Assembly (NCBI GenBank): GCA_026014615.1
Contig: JAOZHZ010000004.1
Coordinates: 310,001-374,000 of the forward strand
Origin: Candidatus Bathyarchaeota archaeon
GTDB lineage: Archaea > Thermoproteota > Bathyarchaeia > Bathyarchaeales > Bathycorpusculaceae
Length of the DNA: 64,000 nucleotides
Direction of reading: 5' to 3'
Every line of letters begins with the position of its first letter. The stretch's first letter is position 1. Positions 50,129 through 60,445 of this stretch are shown here, in pieces. The notes under the pieces were generated by a model that saw only the letters and a list, made by a program, of their open reading frames with translations, had not been told where the DNA came from and searched no databases. Position numbers and translations under genes: made by a program.

Positions 50129-52327
50129 CTACGGGTACGCATACACTGTGTCAAGTGTTATTCCGAAGAATCTCTGGTACAGTTCAGCTTGCACTGCAGC
50201 GGGGTCGATGTCAGTAAACAGGTCGGGGTGAAGCCACGTTGCATAGTACAGCAAACCTATAGGATGGCGTATGCCCTGCGTGATGATGTTGTAGTAGGTG
50301 TAGACTTTGTCCTCTTGGATTGCAGTTGTATCACCTAGTACGGCACGGTCAAGCATTACATTTCGCTGGGTTTGAAGCGGCTCGAGACCCTCGTTTGTTC
50401 CTGCCACAACGCGGATGATGATGTCTGGATTCTGTTCCACCACGAATTCAGGGCTAATGTAGCCCATACTGGAAGATAAGCCAGCTTCCTCAGCGATATT
50501 TATTCCACCGGCAGCAGTCATCGTTCCAGCAATCGATGCGGTAAGGGCAGTCTGCCAATCATCGGTCCATTCCAAGTAAACAGTTGGTTTCTGGCTTTCT
50601 GTTAGATTCGCTATACGGGAAATGACAAGTTCTTGGTAGGAAGCAAGATAGTCACGTAATTCGTCAGCAGTTTGCTCTTGATCTAAAACTTTGCCCATGT
50701 TGGTTATGCATTCCTTGATGCGTGTGAAATTGCCGGTGCTTTCGATGTAGACGGTTATGCCAGCGGCTTTCATAGCTGCAACTTCCTGCGTCTTTAATCT
50801 TAGCATAGTATCGGCAATTACTAAATCGGGTTGCACACCCAGTAACAGCTCCATGTTGGGCGAATACGAGGTGCCCGCGACGCTAGGTATATCCAAAACG
50901 GAAGGTGGCGAGATAGATAGGTCATCGCGTCCAACAATTAAATCTTCAGCGCCTAAACCACAGAGCACCTCTGTAATTCCATAATTGATGCTGACGATAC
51001 GGTTAACGGGCAATGTCACGGTTACGGCATTACCTAAGCCATCTACGACGGTGACTATTTCAGGGTACGCGTAGATTTCTTCGGTTGTGACGCTGAAGAA
51101 TTTTTCAAGCATCTCTTGATTTACCGCTGCAGGGTCAATATCGGCGAACATCGTCGGATGGAACCATTTAGCCCAATACAGTAAACCAACAGGGTACCGT
51201 AGCCCCTGAAAAATTACAGAGTCATATGTGTAGACCCGCCCATTTTTCACGACATCTACATCTTGCAACACGCTTCGGCTCATAAATTCGTCGCGGGCAG
51301 CTTGGAACGCAGTCGAGTTACCTTTTGCCTCTTTGTCCACCATTAGAACTACAACTTCAGGGTTTTGTTCTACAACGTACTCTGCGCTTAAGGTAGGAGA
51401 AGACCCTGAAACACCCGCTGCAATGTTTATTCCACCTACACTGTTGATGTTAAGGTCAGCGCCGCTACCTTCGCCGAAACTTCGCCAAACAGTGTCCCAT
51501 TCAATGTAAACCAGTGGTTTTTCTGAGTCGGTTAAAGTTTCAATGCGTTCGCTTACGATGGTTTCATAGGAGGATATAAAATCAACTATTTCGTCGGCTT
51601 TTGCCTGCTTATCAAAGAGTAAGCCAAAGTTGTTGATGCACTGTTTTATTTGAGTGAGATTGTTTGTTAATTCAATCATTACGGGTATGCCTGCATTTTG
51701 AAGTGCTGTGAGAGATTCTTGGTTATACGATAGCATAGTGTCAGCGAGGAGCAAGTCGGGTTTCTGTTCAATCACCAACTCCAAATTTGGATTATATGAG
51801 CTTGATGCCACTATAGGCACATCTAACATTGAATCTGGGAAAAAGGAACTCTCGTCACGACCAACAATTTGGTCTCCATATCCTATCGCGCAGACTAGTT
51901 CGGTTAAGCCAGGGTTGAGGCTTACGATGCGGTTTACAGGAAGACTAACTGTCACTTCAGCGCCTGTTCCGTCTACAACGATTATGGTTTTGTTTTCGGG
52001 TTCAGCGGAAGGGGAGGGAGTAGGCGAACTAGTGGGTGTTGAAGTTGAGGTAGCTGTTGGTGTTGGGGTGGCAGTTTGCGTAGGCGAAGGCGAAGCAGTC
52101 GGCGAAGGCGAAGGCGAAGCAGTCGGCGAAGTTTGATGCATAGTGTGACCTGTGGGTGAAGGCTCAGGTGTTTCAGGTGATGCTGAGGGAGAAGCTGTCG
52201 ATGAAGGGGAGGCTGATGGTGTAGGCGAAGGGGAAGAAACGTTTAGCCAGTTGTAAGCGCCGTAAGCAGAACCAGAAATAATCAGTAGAGCAAGAATGAG
52301 TGCTATTACTTTGACGTTAGTTCTCAA
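50129..52327 (-). CDS. ABC transporter substrate-binding protein (BtuF/FepB-like) with two tandem binding domains
   Basis: Two homologous halves: VSLPVNRIVSLNPGLTELVCAIGYGDQIVGRDESS and VTLPVNRIVSINYGITEVLCGLGAEDLIVGRDDLS; Ser/Pro/Thr linker after signal anchor. Confidence 0.88.
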   Translation of the reverse strand: MRTNVKVIALILALLIISGSAYGAYNWLNVSSPSPTPSASPSSTASPSASPETPEPSPTGHTMHQTSPTASPSPSPTASPSPTQTATPTPTATSTSTPTSSPTPSPSAEPENKTIIVVDGTGAEVTVSLPVNRIVSLNPGLTELVCAIGYGDQIVGRDESSFFPDSMLDVPIVASSSYNPNLELVIEQKPDLLLADTMLSYNQESLTALQNAGIPVMIELTNNLTQIKQCINNFGLLFDKQAKADEIVDFISSYETIVSERIETLTDSEKPLVYIEWDTVWRSFGEGSGADLNINSVGGINIAAGVSGSSPTLSAEYVVEQNPEVVVLMVDKEAKGNSTAFQAARDEFMSRSVLQDVDVVKNGRVYTYDSVIFQGLRYPVGLLYWAKWFHPTMFADIDPAAVNQEMLEKFFSVTTEEIYAYPEIVTVVDGLGNAVTVTLPVNRIVSINYGITEVLCGLGAEDLIVGRDDLSISPPSVLDIPSVAGTSYSPNMELLLGVQPDLVIADTMLRLKTQEVAAMKAAGITVYIESTGNFTRIKECITNMGKVLDQEQTADELRDYLASYQELVISRIANLTESQKPTVYLEWTDDWQTALTASIAGTMTAAGGINIAEEAGLSSSMGYISPEFVVEQNPDIIIRVVAGTNEGLEPLQTQRNVMLDRAVLGDTTAIQEDKVYTYYNIITQGIRHPIGLLYYATWLHPDLFTDIDPAAVQAELYQRFFGITLDTVYAYP

Positions 52328-52632
52328 AGGTTAGTTTCCTCCAAACGCTGGGAGGTGAAATGAGTTACTAAGAGGGATAAAGAGACAGAACGGTGTTTTT
52401 GAAACATATTTCACATTCTCCTTTATGGTTGGATAATCCAACCAAGTCAAAAATATAAACGTATCTTAAACAGAACTTAACCTGAGGTTGAACAATACCC
52501 AAAGCAAACAAGAAAACCTAAACCAGTCACCCCTCCAACAACAGGCACATTTTATTGGAAACAATCCACCAAAGCACTCGCAAGGTAATAGTCAACAAAG
52601 GAAAGAAATTTTTAACTTCAAATGTACACTAT

Positions 52633-53061
52633 ATGCTAAACTCGAAGGCTATAGAAATGCCCATTAAATACTACGAAGCCCCCGACATAAAAAAACAGGT
52701 TGACCAGCTTGCCGCCGAATGCGAATTTTTCCATGTGGTACCTCAGTTTGTTTACTGCGTACGCAGTCGAGGCAGCAAAGCTCGACGTACCATTGCCAGA
52801 ATCCACGGGTTGGGCAAACTGTGGCAGGGCGTGTTGAACATGCCTCCCGCGTACACCATTGAGGTTATCTCGGAGATTTATGACAAAATGTCTCCGGAAG
52901 ACAAAGAAAAAACCCTTGTCCACGAACTCATGCACATCCCCGGCGGCTTCGGAGGCGGTTTTCGACCCCACAAGGGCTATGTGGAGCGAAAGATGGTTGA
53001 TGAAGTATACGCAAAGTTGAAGAAGGCGCGGGCGGAACGAAAATCCAAGTTGCCTTTATAA
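52633..53061 (+). CDS. Putative zinc metallopeptidase
   Basis: ATG 52633; KTLVHELMHIPGGFGGGFRPHKGYV contains an HExxH motif. Confidence 0.75.
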   Translation: MLNSKAIEMPIKYYEAPDIKKQVDQLAAECEFFHVVPQFVYCVRSRGSKARRTIARIHGLGKLWQGVLNMPPAYTIEVISEIYDKMSPEDKEKTLVHELMHIPGGFGGGFRPHKGYVERKMVDEVYAKLKKARAERKSKLPL

Positions 53062-53174
53062 ACTGATGGTAAGGAATTTGGTGAATGTTTTTAAGAGAGG
53101 GTCCGTAAATTTTATGGAAAATCAGCAAAGTTTCCACTCACCCTAAAAGGCGAATCTGAAAGAGATGGCAGTTC

Positions 53175-54848
53175 ATGAAACATGTTCTGAAGACACTCAA
53201 ACATAACGGCATATACGTTCCCCTTTACGACTTCAAAGGCTTCACAGTTAAAATCAGAGGGGAACCCATCAAGCTGACCCCTAAAAGCGAGCAGATGGCT
53301 GTTGCTTGGATACGGAAACGCCAGTCAGCTGCTTCGCCACCGGACAAGGTTTTCATGCGGAACTTCATGCGCGAATTTCTGGAACAGCTCAAACTGGAAA
53401 ACAACCCCACGGTCGGGTTTTTTGGTTCTTTCGCGGAAGAATATCTCCAAAAAAGTCAAAATTACGAAGGAAACGATGTTGGTGACTCCAACGCAGCAAT
53501 CCATGATGATATTGACTTCTCAGAAATCTCTGACTATGTAGAGCGCGAGAAACAGAAAAAAGCTGAAATGACCAAAGAAGAGAAAAAGCAGTTGGCGGCG
53601 GAACGTAAAGTCAAACGGGAAGCGCTCAAAGCCAAATACGCCGTGGCTGAAGTAGATGGACAAACACTAGAAATCGCTAACTGGACGGCTGAGCCCTCAT
53701 GCCTATTCGCAGGGCGTGGTGACCACCCACAACGGGGCAAATGGAAAGAAGGACCCAAAGAAGAAGACATCATCTTAAATTGGCCTCTGGACGAAGAAGG
53801 TAAGCCCGTTTACCCCGTTCCTGAAGGCAACTGGAAAAAAGTGGTTTGGGAACCCCAAAAAATGTACGTTGCCAAATGGGAAGACAAACTCACAGGAAAA
53901 ATAAAGTATGTCTGGTTTAGCGACACCGCGTTTTTGAAGCAGAACCGTGAGAAAGAGAAATTCCAAAAAGCAGACACTTTGGGCAAGCAGATTAAGAAAA
54001 TAGAAACACACATAATGCGTAACTTAGACGCAAAAGACGAGACACGTCGGAAAGTTGCAACGGTCTGTTGACTTATTCTACGCCCGAACATGAGAGTCGG
54101 TGACGAAAAAGACCCTGACGAAGCCGACACCGTCGGCGCCATCACACTAAGGGCAGAACACATCAAAATCGAAGGCGACATGCTGCACTTTAACTTTTTA
54201 GGCAAGGATTCTGTGCGTTGGGTAAAGGAAGTGCAAGCGCCACCAGCCGTTATCCGAAACATCGAGTATTTCGCCAAAAACAGCAAAGAGTACCTCTTTG
54301 AGGGCATTGACAGCAAAAAGGTCTCACGGTTCCTCAGCGAGAAAATGCCCAAATTAACCGCTAAGGTTTTCCGTACTTGGCGGTGTACCAAAACCGTCAA
54401 AGAAGAATTAGAAAAAAGCGGCGTAACCAAAGACAACCCGGACTACGTTAAAAAACACGCGGCAAAAATGGCGAACCTCAAAGTTGCTGAAGTCGCCAAC
54501 CACAAACGCAAAATTCCAGCCACATTCGAAGACCGCTTAGCCAAGAAAGAAGAGCGTCTTAAGGAGATGCAGGCGCAGTTGGAGCAGAAGAAAAAGGAAG
54601 GCAAAAAAACTGAAGGCTTAGAGAAACGTATTGCAAAAGCCAAGCTGGACATCAAGCTGACCCGAGAATCAAAAGAGTACAATTTGGGTACGTCGCTGAA
54701 GTCGTACATTGACCCAACAGCGTACGCGAAGTGGGCTAAGAAAGTCAAGTTTGATGTTGCCAAGTTTTACCCAACGACGTTACAGAAGAAGTTCAGCTGG
54801 GCACTGAGCAACGACAAATCTTCGGAATCTGAGTGTATCTCCGCATGA
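53175..54848 (+). pseudogene. Eukaryotic-type DNA topoisomerase IB interrupted by one in-frame TGA (54069-54071)
   Basis: WIRKRQSAASPPDKVFMRNFMREFLE...RRKVATVC*LILRPNMRVGDEKDPDEADTVGAITLRAEHI...YNLGTSLKSYIDPTAYAKWAKK; halves 53175..54071 and 54090..54848 share one frame. Confidence 0.85.
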
Positions 54849-55126
54849 GGCTGACTCAGACCAAAGATGGCACGGTAATCGAAGTTTATGTTAAGCCTAA
54901 CTCCGCCAAGTTCGGAGTCACAGTGGAAAACGACGAAGTGGTTGTAAGGTGTACCGAAGAACCAGAAAAAGGCAAAGTAAACAAAGAGCTTCTAAAAAAC
55001 CTCGGCAAACGTTTCCATGCAAATGTGAAACTTGTCTCTGGCGCTACGTCTAGACAAAAAACGCTGCTTGTAAAAGGATTGGAAAAAAGCAAAGTGGAAC
55101 TTGTTTTGCAGGGACAAAGCAGTTAA
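54845..55126 (+). CDS. DUF167 (YggU-like) protein
   Basis: MRLTQTKDGTVIEVYVKPNSAKFGV...VNKELLKNLGKRF...LVSGATSRQKTLLVKG; ATGA overlap with topoisomerase stop. Confidence 0.85.
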   Translation: MRLTQTKDGTVIEVYVKPNSAKFGVTVENDEVVVRCTEEPEKGKVNKELLKNLGKRFHANVKLVSGATSRQKTLLVKGLEKSKVELVLQGQSS

Positions 55127-55313
55127 CGCGCTATGCTTCACAGTTTTCTTAGCACTGATAAGCCGCCCAAGTTAAGCAAAAAGTTATCCAGCCACAGGAG
55201 TATCCTAAAAATGGATAAAATGCCGCGTTTTCCAAAAAGTAAACAGGTTGAAGCGTAAAAAAGCGTAGAGGGATAGAGGTCTATCGAGAAGTAGTTAAGC
55301 TACCCAACAGTTC

Positions 55314-56582
55314 TCAGCTTTGCTGTTTGAACCGCAATATCGCCCCGATTCCGCCAAACGCGTTCTTCAACATTAACCCTTCCTCAGTCTCAGCCGAAAT
55401 AACCTCCACGTCAGTGTTTGAATATTCGGCGAGTTGGGCAAGGTCATCCACGATGTCAATTTTCTCTTCGATAGCTAACGAGGGCGCAGTGCATTTTGGG
55501 CACGGTTTACCTGAAAGTTCCTGCTCAAAAGCGGGCAAATCTACGTTCTTTACGGTGTGCTGCTCAGTGTAGCCGCATGCGTTGCATTTAACGGTTACAC
55601 GGGACAGGTCTAAGCCTTCGGATAGCAGAAGCGTTCTGACTGCGCCTGACTGCAGAGCTTGACGAACTTCAGCTTCACCATAAGTGATAAAACCCGTATC
55701 GTGACCCACTTCGTAGAGGAATTTCTGCATAAGTTCTTTTTCCTCGATGTAGCGAACTTTACGCATGATTTCAGGCGCTTTATCTACAACTTCTTTGACG
55801 CCTTGCTCCTCCACATACGCAGTGTCGACAACCTCCAGAATTTTGTTTTTCAGTTGGTAATTAAGGTAGTCACCTTTTTGGAAGTCATACTTGGTGGGTC
55901 CGGGTCCAGCTAAGATTATGCCTTTCAGGTTTTCTATCGGAAGAAAAACATCGTTAGCGTGTCCACCCACACGGGTGAAGTATTCGTTAAGCTGCATCTC
56001 GCGGAGCCTTTCGTAACGTCGCGCAGACTGCCCACCCGCTCGGGTTTTACCCGTTACACCTGAATACATCTGCTGCACAATTGTTAGTTTTTTGCCTTGC
56101 AGCGTTGCGATAGTTGCGTCGGAAGCGTCCACGAGAAGTATACCGTATGTTTCTTTCTCCCGCAACATCTCCTGCAAATGTTCCGTGTGGAATCGCGAGT
56201 CACAGCGATACAAGAAAATTTTGATGGGTTCAGGCGGAATGATAACGTAGGTTTCCATACGCTCGGTTCCTGGACCCCCGCCTTCTTGAGGCAGAGCCCC
56301 CGCAAAAATCACGATGCCTTTTTCTCCGGGGTCTTTGAAGAGTTTGAGCTTCTGTTGGACTTTGACGATTGCATCTAGGACGTTTTTGCGTGTGACGTTG
56401 GATTTGATGTTGCTTGCGGTTCCGTATTCGTTGCGTAGCAGGTTGATGGCGTCGCTGATTTGTTTGTCTGGTGGTACGTAGATGGTGATGAGTTCGGTGT
56501 GGCTACCTTCTTTGTTAGCTAATGCGTTTAGGGTCTTGCGTAAGCGGAACAGTTCTAGGGAGGATTTCTTTGCGGTGCTCAA
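55314..56582 (-). CDS. prf1: Peptide chain release factor aRF1
   Basis: TASNIKS, YxCxxxF (YRCDSRF), GGQ (TRAGGQSARRYERLRE). Confidence 0.95.
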   Translation of the reverse strand: MSTAKKSSLELFRLRKTLNALANKEGSHTELITIYVPPDKQISDAINLLRNEYGTASNIKSNVTRKNVLDAIVKVQQKLKLFKDPGEKGIVIFAGALPQEGGGPGTERMETYVIIPPEPIKIFLYRCDSRFHTEHLQEMLREKETYGILLVDASDATIATLQGKKLTIVQQMYSGVTGKTRAGGQSARRYERLREMQLNEYFTRVGGHANDVFLPIENLKGIILAGPGPTKYDFQKGDYLNYQLKNKILEVVDTAYVEEQGVKEVVDKAPEIMRKVRYIEEKELMQKFLYEVGHDTGFITYGEAEVRQALQSGAVRTLLLSEGLDLSRVTVKCNACGYTEQHTVKNVDLPAFEQELSGKPCPKCTAPSLAIEEKIDIVDDLAQLAEYSNTDVEVISAETEEGLMLKNAFGGIGAILRFKQQS

Positions 56583-56662
56583 ATGTCTTCACAATTTTGC
56601 TGCTTTAATCACAAGAACCTTGCGGTTAACTAAATATAAGGGGTAAAGAAAAGAAGGGAAAG

Positions 56663-57634
56663 CTATGTGGCGCCTATGGCGTCTTTTAGGAAAGCCTTGA
56701 AGGGACCAAGCTTTCCGCCGTAGTTACCAGAGCTGATTTTCACCACGCCTAGCTGGCTTGCGGCTGCGGTTACACCCTGTTTCATGCCGTTCTTTACAGC
56801 GTCCAAGGTTAAGCCGTTCATGACAATTTCGTAAACGCAGTTTACACCTGGGGGAACCACGCTATCTGGCACAAGCGTTCTTAATGTGGGACAGTAGGGG
56901 TGGTTGGTGGAGGCTTTCAGTTTGTACTTGAGTGAACCTGCTTTGCTTCCTGCACGGCAGACGCCTCCTGGAAACTGCATGATCACATCGGGAGCGTTTT
57001 TGCGTATAGCATCTGCGGCTGCTTCCGCGGCTTTAAGCCCGTCTTCTTGGGTTTCTGCGAATATCATAAAGTTACCGCCTGCAACTGCTTGCATGGCTCC
57101 GAAACCATCTTCCACTATGAAGTTTCCTTCCATGACGGGGAGTTTCCAGCATTTTCTGCCGCCGACCATGGTTTTCTTTTGGAAGCCGTCACCGAAGTAT
57201 CGAAGGCTGCTACCTACGCTGAGGGTGCGTTTGCCTTGTAAGCCGTTAAAGGCTGCAGTTGTTGGGCAGGTTAGGGTGCATTGACCGATACGCTGCATAA
57301 GTTGCTCTTTGAGTTCGAAGCGGTCACGATTATAAATTTGAATAAGCACTCCGGGTCGTTTGTCCGGTGTCTGGTCTGCTGGAACGGCTCGTTCGATTGC
57401 GGCTTCCGCGGTTGCCTCAATTACGCTTGTGGCAAAACCTGTTGTTAAACTTGCGGCAATTTGTGCCCACTTCTCGTTCTGGGCAGTTATGAGGACTCTT
57501 CCAGCCCACAGCGGAAACATCTCTGCAAAGGTGTCCTGAATAATAACGGTGTTTCCAGCTGGGGATTTTACCTTGAAAAATTTCTCATTTTCGTTGTAAT
57601 CGAGAATTTCCAGCTTGATATTGTCGCTTGACAT
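56663..57634 (-). CDS. ftr: Formylmethanofuran--tetrahydromethanopterin N-formyltransferase
   Basis: CPTTAAFNG...LRYFGDGFQ...WKLPVMEGNFIVEDGFGAMQAVAGGNFMIFAE...FPGGVCRAGSKAGSLKYK. Confidence 0.88.
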   Translation of the reverse strand: MSSDNIKLEILDYNENEKFFKVKSPAGNTVIIQDTFAEMFPLWAGRVLITAQNEKWAQIAASLTTGFATSVIEATAEAAIERAVPADQTPDKRPGVLIQIYNRDRFELKEQLMQRIGQCTLTCPTTAAFNGLQGKRTLSVGSSLRYFGDGFQKKTMVGGRKCWKLPVMEGNFIVEDGFGAMQAVAGGNFMIFAETQEDGLKAAEAAADAIRKNAPDVIMQFPGGVCRAGSKAGSLKYKLKASTNHPYCPTLRTLVPDSVVPPGVNCVYEIVMNGLTLDAVKNGMKQGVTAAASQLGVVKISSGNYGGKLGPFKAFLKDAIGAT

Positions 57635-57838
57635 GAGTGAGACCTTGAAGTGTGTTATGTCTGGTGTAATTTAAGAGTTTTCGTGAAAGACCAAGCAGTT
57701 TAGCGGTGATTTAAAGGGTACTGTCCGAGTTCTACGGGTTTTTTGGTTTGCTTTGTGGGTGGAACCGAACTGTGACTTTTGTCAGTAACCCCTAAACAGA
57801 AACGTTTTTCCGTTTCCGTGGCTTCTTTGAAAATCAGG

Positions 57839-58051
57839 TTATCTTCGTTTTTTTGAAAAGTCCGTGGCGTACTTGAATAGCAGACTTGCAGCAATAAGAA
57901 CAAAGATGCCGACTCCGAAAAGGGTGCTGGAAATGGAGCCTGTGTAGTTCAAGTAAATCAGCAAAACCCCAACCACTACGTACACTACTGCAAAGACGAG
58001 AGCTGTCAGGTCACGTTTGTGGTTTTGGCTGTAGGAGCTCAACGAGTTCAC
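57839..58051 (-). CDS. Small two-TM membrane protein
   Basis: Two hydrophobic segments (LTALVFAVVYVVVGVLLIYLNY; LFGVGIFVLIAASLLFKYA), basic C-terminus. Confidence 0.5.
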   Translation of the reverse strand: MNSLSSYSQNHKRDLTALVFAVVYVVVGVLLIYLNYTGSISSTLFGVGIFVLIAASLLFKYATDFSKKRR

Positions 58052-58107
58052 CTAAGCATGGAAAAGTTAAACGGGTTAATGGGTTTTTCTGCAGTTTTAA
58101 AGAAAAC

Positions 58108-58332
58108 TTAGGTTTCTTGTCTGCGGAGTTGCTCTTCTATGGCTTGCTGCTGTTGGGGAGTGAACTGTTCTTCTTGGCAAATGGGGCAACGCAGGAGTTT
58201 GACGTTGTGCAGGATGGCGCCGTCGATTTCAAAGTCTACTTCTTCTTCGATAAGTTCCACGCAGCATATGGGGCAGATTATGGCTCCCGCTTTTAGCGTC
58301 TGTTTGGGGTTGGTGTTGGTTTTGTGTGGCAC
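58108..58332 (-). CDS. Small zinc-finger protein
   Basis: CPICCVELIEEEVDFEIDGAILHNVKLLRCPICQEEQF: two CxxC pairs. Confidence 0.7.
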   Translation of the reverse strand: MPHKTNTNPKQTLKAGAIICPICCVELIEEEVDFEIDGAILHNVKLLRCPICQEEQFTPQQQQAIEEQLRRQET

Positions 58333-58516
58333 TGTTTGTCGGTATCCAAAACGTTTATGGTGTTAATGTGTCTTACTAATGGCCAAATAGTTCAGTGTTT
58401 GCTTCTGGGTTTCCCAGTTGTGTTTCGCGAGTTTGATGCGGAAAACGTTTTTGGTTTGTGTTAGTTCTGATTTTTAACAGTAGTGTGTACGAAATGCGTA
58501 AATAAAGTAATGAAAT

Positions 58517-58535
58517 CGGAAAGGCTTATATAATC
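58517..58535 (+). promoter_or_regulatory. Candidate BRE/TATA promoter of the lysine operon
   Basis: cggaaaggcttatataatc about 40 nt upstream of dapA ATG 58573. Confidence 0.55.
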
Positions 58536-58572
58536 CTTCACGAAAACTATTCCTTCGCAGAGGAAAAACGAA

Positions 58573-59610
58573 ATGACAGTATTTAGTGGTTGTTACACCG
58601 CCCTCATAACCCCTTTCCGCGCAAATCGCGAAGTAGACTACGAGGGCTTACAAAAACTGGTAGAGTTCCAAATGAACAACGGTGTCAGCGGCATCTTAGC
58701 CTGCGGCACCACAGGCGAAAGCGCCACCTTAGACTGGAATGAACATAACAAAGTAACCGAACGCATACACGAATACACCCACAACAAGGGCATGACCATC
58801 GCAGGCACGGGCAGCAACAGCACCCAAGAAGCCATCGAAGGCACCGTCCACGCAAAGCACACAGGCATCAAAGCAGTACTCCTTGTAGACCCCTACTATA
58901 ACGGACCCAGCAGCCTTGAAATCCGCCGCGAATACGTCGAACCCGTTGCCAAGCAGTTCCCAGACATGCAAGTCATCCCCTACATCATCCCCGGAAGAAC
59001 AGGCACCCAACTTCTTCCCCAAGACCTCGCGGTCCTCCACGCAGACTACCCAAACGTGCGCTGCGTTAAGGAAGCAACAGGCAACGTGGAAAACGTGCGC
59101 CTAACCCGCAAAGTTTGCGGAACTGATTTTGATATTCTTTCAGGCGACGACGACAAAACGTTTGCTATGATGTCGCAGCCAGATATGGCGGCAACTGGGG
59201 CGGTATCCGTAACAAGCAACATTGCCCCCCGAGCAGTCAGCGACATGTTACGCTGCGTCTTAGACGGCAAAGTTGAACAAGCAAAGCAGCTTGCCGAAGC
59301 ATTGCAGCCCTTGTTCGACACAATCACAGTGAAGACTCAAGAGCAGACTCCGTTTGGGCCTGTTTTGTGCAGGGCAAGGAACCCGTTGGCGACAAAGACC
59401 CTTATGAATGTGTTGGGTATGCCGTCGGGTCCGTGCAGGCAACCGTTGGGCAAGATGACTCGTAGCGGACTTAAACTCGTGCTGCAAGCTGCCCGAAAAG
59501 TCTACGAGACGCACCCAGAAATCTTTAAGCCCATCGAGCAGACCTTCGACGTAGACCTAACAGACAGACTCAACAACGAGCGATACTTGGAGGGCTTAAC
59601 CTACGCTTAA
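58573..59610 (+). CDS. dapA: 4-hydroxy-tetrahydrodipicolinate synthase (DapA)-like
   Basis: GCYTALITPFRANREVDYEGLQKLVEFQMNNGVSGILACGTTGESATL...VKEATGNVENV. Confidence 0.88.
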   Translation: MTVFSGCYTALITPFRANREVDYEGLQKLVEFQMNNGVSGILACGTTGESATLDWNEHNKVTERIHEYTHNKGMTIAGTGSNSTQEAIEGTVHAKHTGIKAVLLVDPYYNGPSSLEIRREYVEPVAKQFPDMQVIPYIIPGRTGTQLLPQDLAVLHADYPNVRCVKEATGNVENVRLTRKVCGTDFDILSGDDDKTFAMMSQPDMAATGAVSVTSNIAPRAVSDMLRCVLDGKVEQAKQLAEALQPLFDTITVKTQEQTPFGPVLCRARNPLATKTLMNVLGMPSGPCRQPLGKMTRSGLKLVLQAARKVYETHPEIFKPIEQTFDVDLTDRLNNERYLEGLTYA

Positions 59611-60394
59611 GCTCTGTGTCGCGGGCGTTGCTGGCAGAATGGGACAAGCTATTATCCAAGAAGCCATCGCCAAGGGACACGAGATTGTGGGCGCCGTTGA
59701 AGGAACGGGACACCCAGCTATAGGAAAAAGTCTTCAGCAAATGGGCATTGCGGATTCGGATATCTGTATCGTGGGACCCGACAACGTATGCGACGCTGTT
59801 GCCAACGCTGACGTTTACATCACCTTCACTTTGCCCGCTGCGGAAGTGCTTAACTTGCCAGCGGTGGCGAAAATGGGCAAAAAAATTGTCCTTGGCACCA
59901 CAGGTTTCACGCCAGAGCAGAACCAGATAATCCGCGCAGCCGTGGAAGGCAAAGTCCCCGCCGTGTTTTCACCTAACTACAGCGTAGGCATCAACATACT
60001 CTTCAAACTCGCCGAAACCCTCAAAGCGTTCCCTCCGGAATACAACTTCAGCATATCAGAAATCCACCACACCGCAAAGAAAGACGCACCAAGCGGCACC
60101 GCATTGAAGCTAGGCGAAATCGTCGCAGACATCCGTGGCTACACCGCAACCGTTCACGGTAGAGAAGACAACAGCGTCCGCAAAGAAGATGAACTGGAAA
60201 TCATAGCGATGCGCGCAGGCGGAGTCGCAGGCGTCCATGACCTCATCGTCGCTGGACCCTACGAGATGCTTCGCATAGAACACACAGCATTCAACCGAAA
60301 CGTGTTCGCTCAAGGAGCAGTGTTAGCGGCGGAATGGCTCAGCAAGCAGGAAACCCCGGGAATCTACAGCATGGCAACCGTGCTGGGGCTATAA
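59609..60394 (+). CDS. dapB: 4-hydroxy-tetrahydrodipicolinate reductase (DapB); start codon uncertain
   Basis: KLCVAGVAGRMGQAIIQEA precedes the first ATG (59639); SPNYSVGINILFKLAETL, EIHHTAKKDAPSGTALKLGE. Start given at the first conserved residue, not an identified start codon. Confidence 0.85.
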   Translation, partial: KLCVAGVAGRMGQAIIQEAIAKGHEIVGAVEGTGHPAIGKSLQQMGIADSDICIVGPDNVCDAVANADVYITFTLPAAEVLNLPAVAKMGKKIVLGTTGFTPEQNQIIRAAVEGKVPAVFSPNYSVGINILFKLAETLKAFPPEYNFSISEIHHTAKKDAPSGTALKLGEIVADIRGYTATVHGREDNSVRKEDELEIIAMRAGGVAGVHDLIVAGPYEMLRIEHTAFNRNVFAQGAVLAAEWLSKQETPGIYSMATVLGL

Positions 60395-60445
60395 TCAAAG
60401 TTTTTATCAATGAATCGCATCAAAAATCAAAGGAAACGATAAGCA

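Noticed and set aside
57700-57903. 67-aa minus-strand ORF between ftr and the small membrane protein gene
   Set aside because: Overlaps 57839..58051, no motif, unlikely composition.
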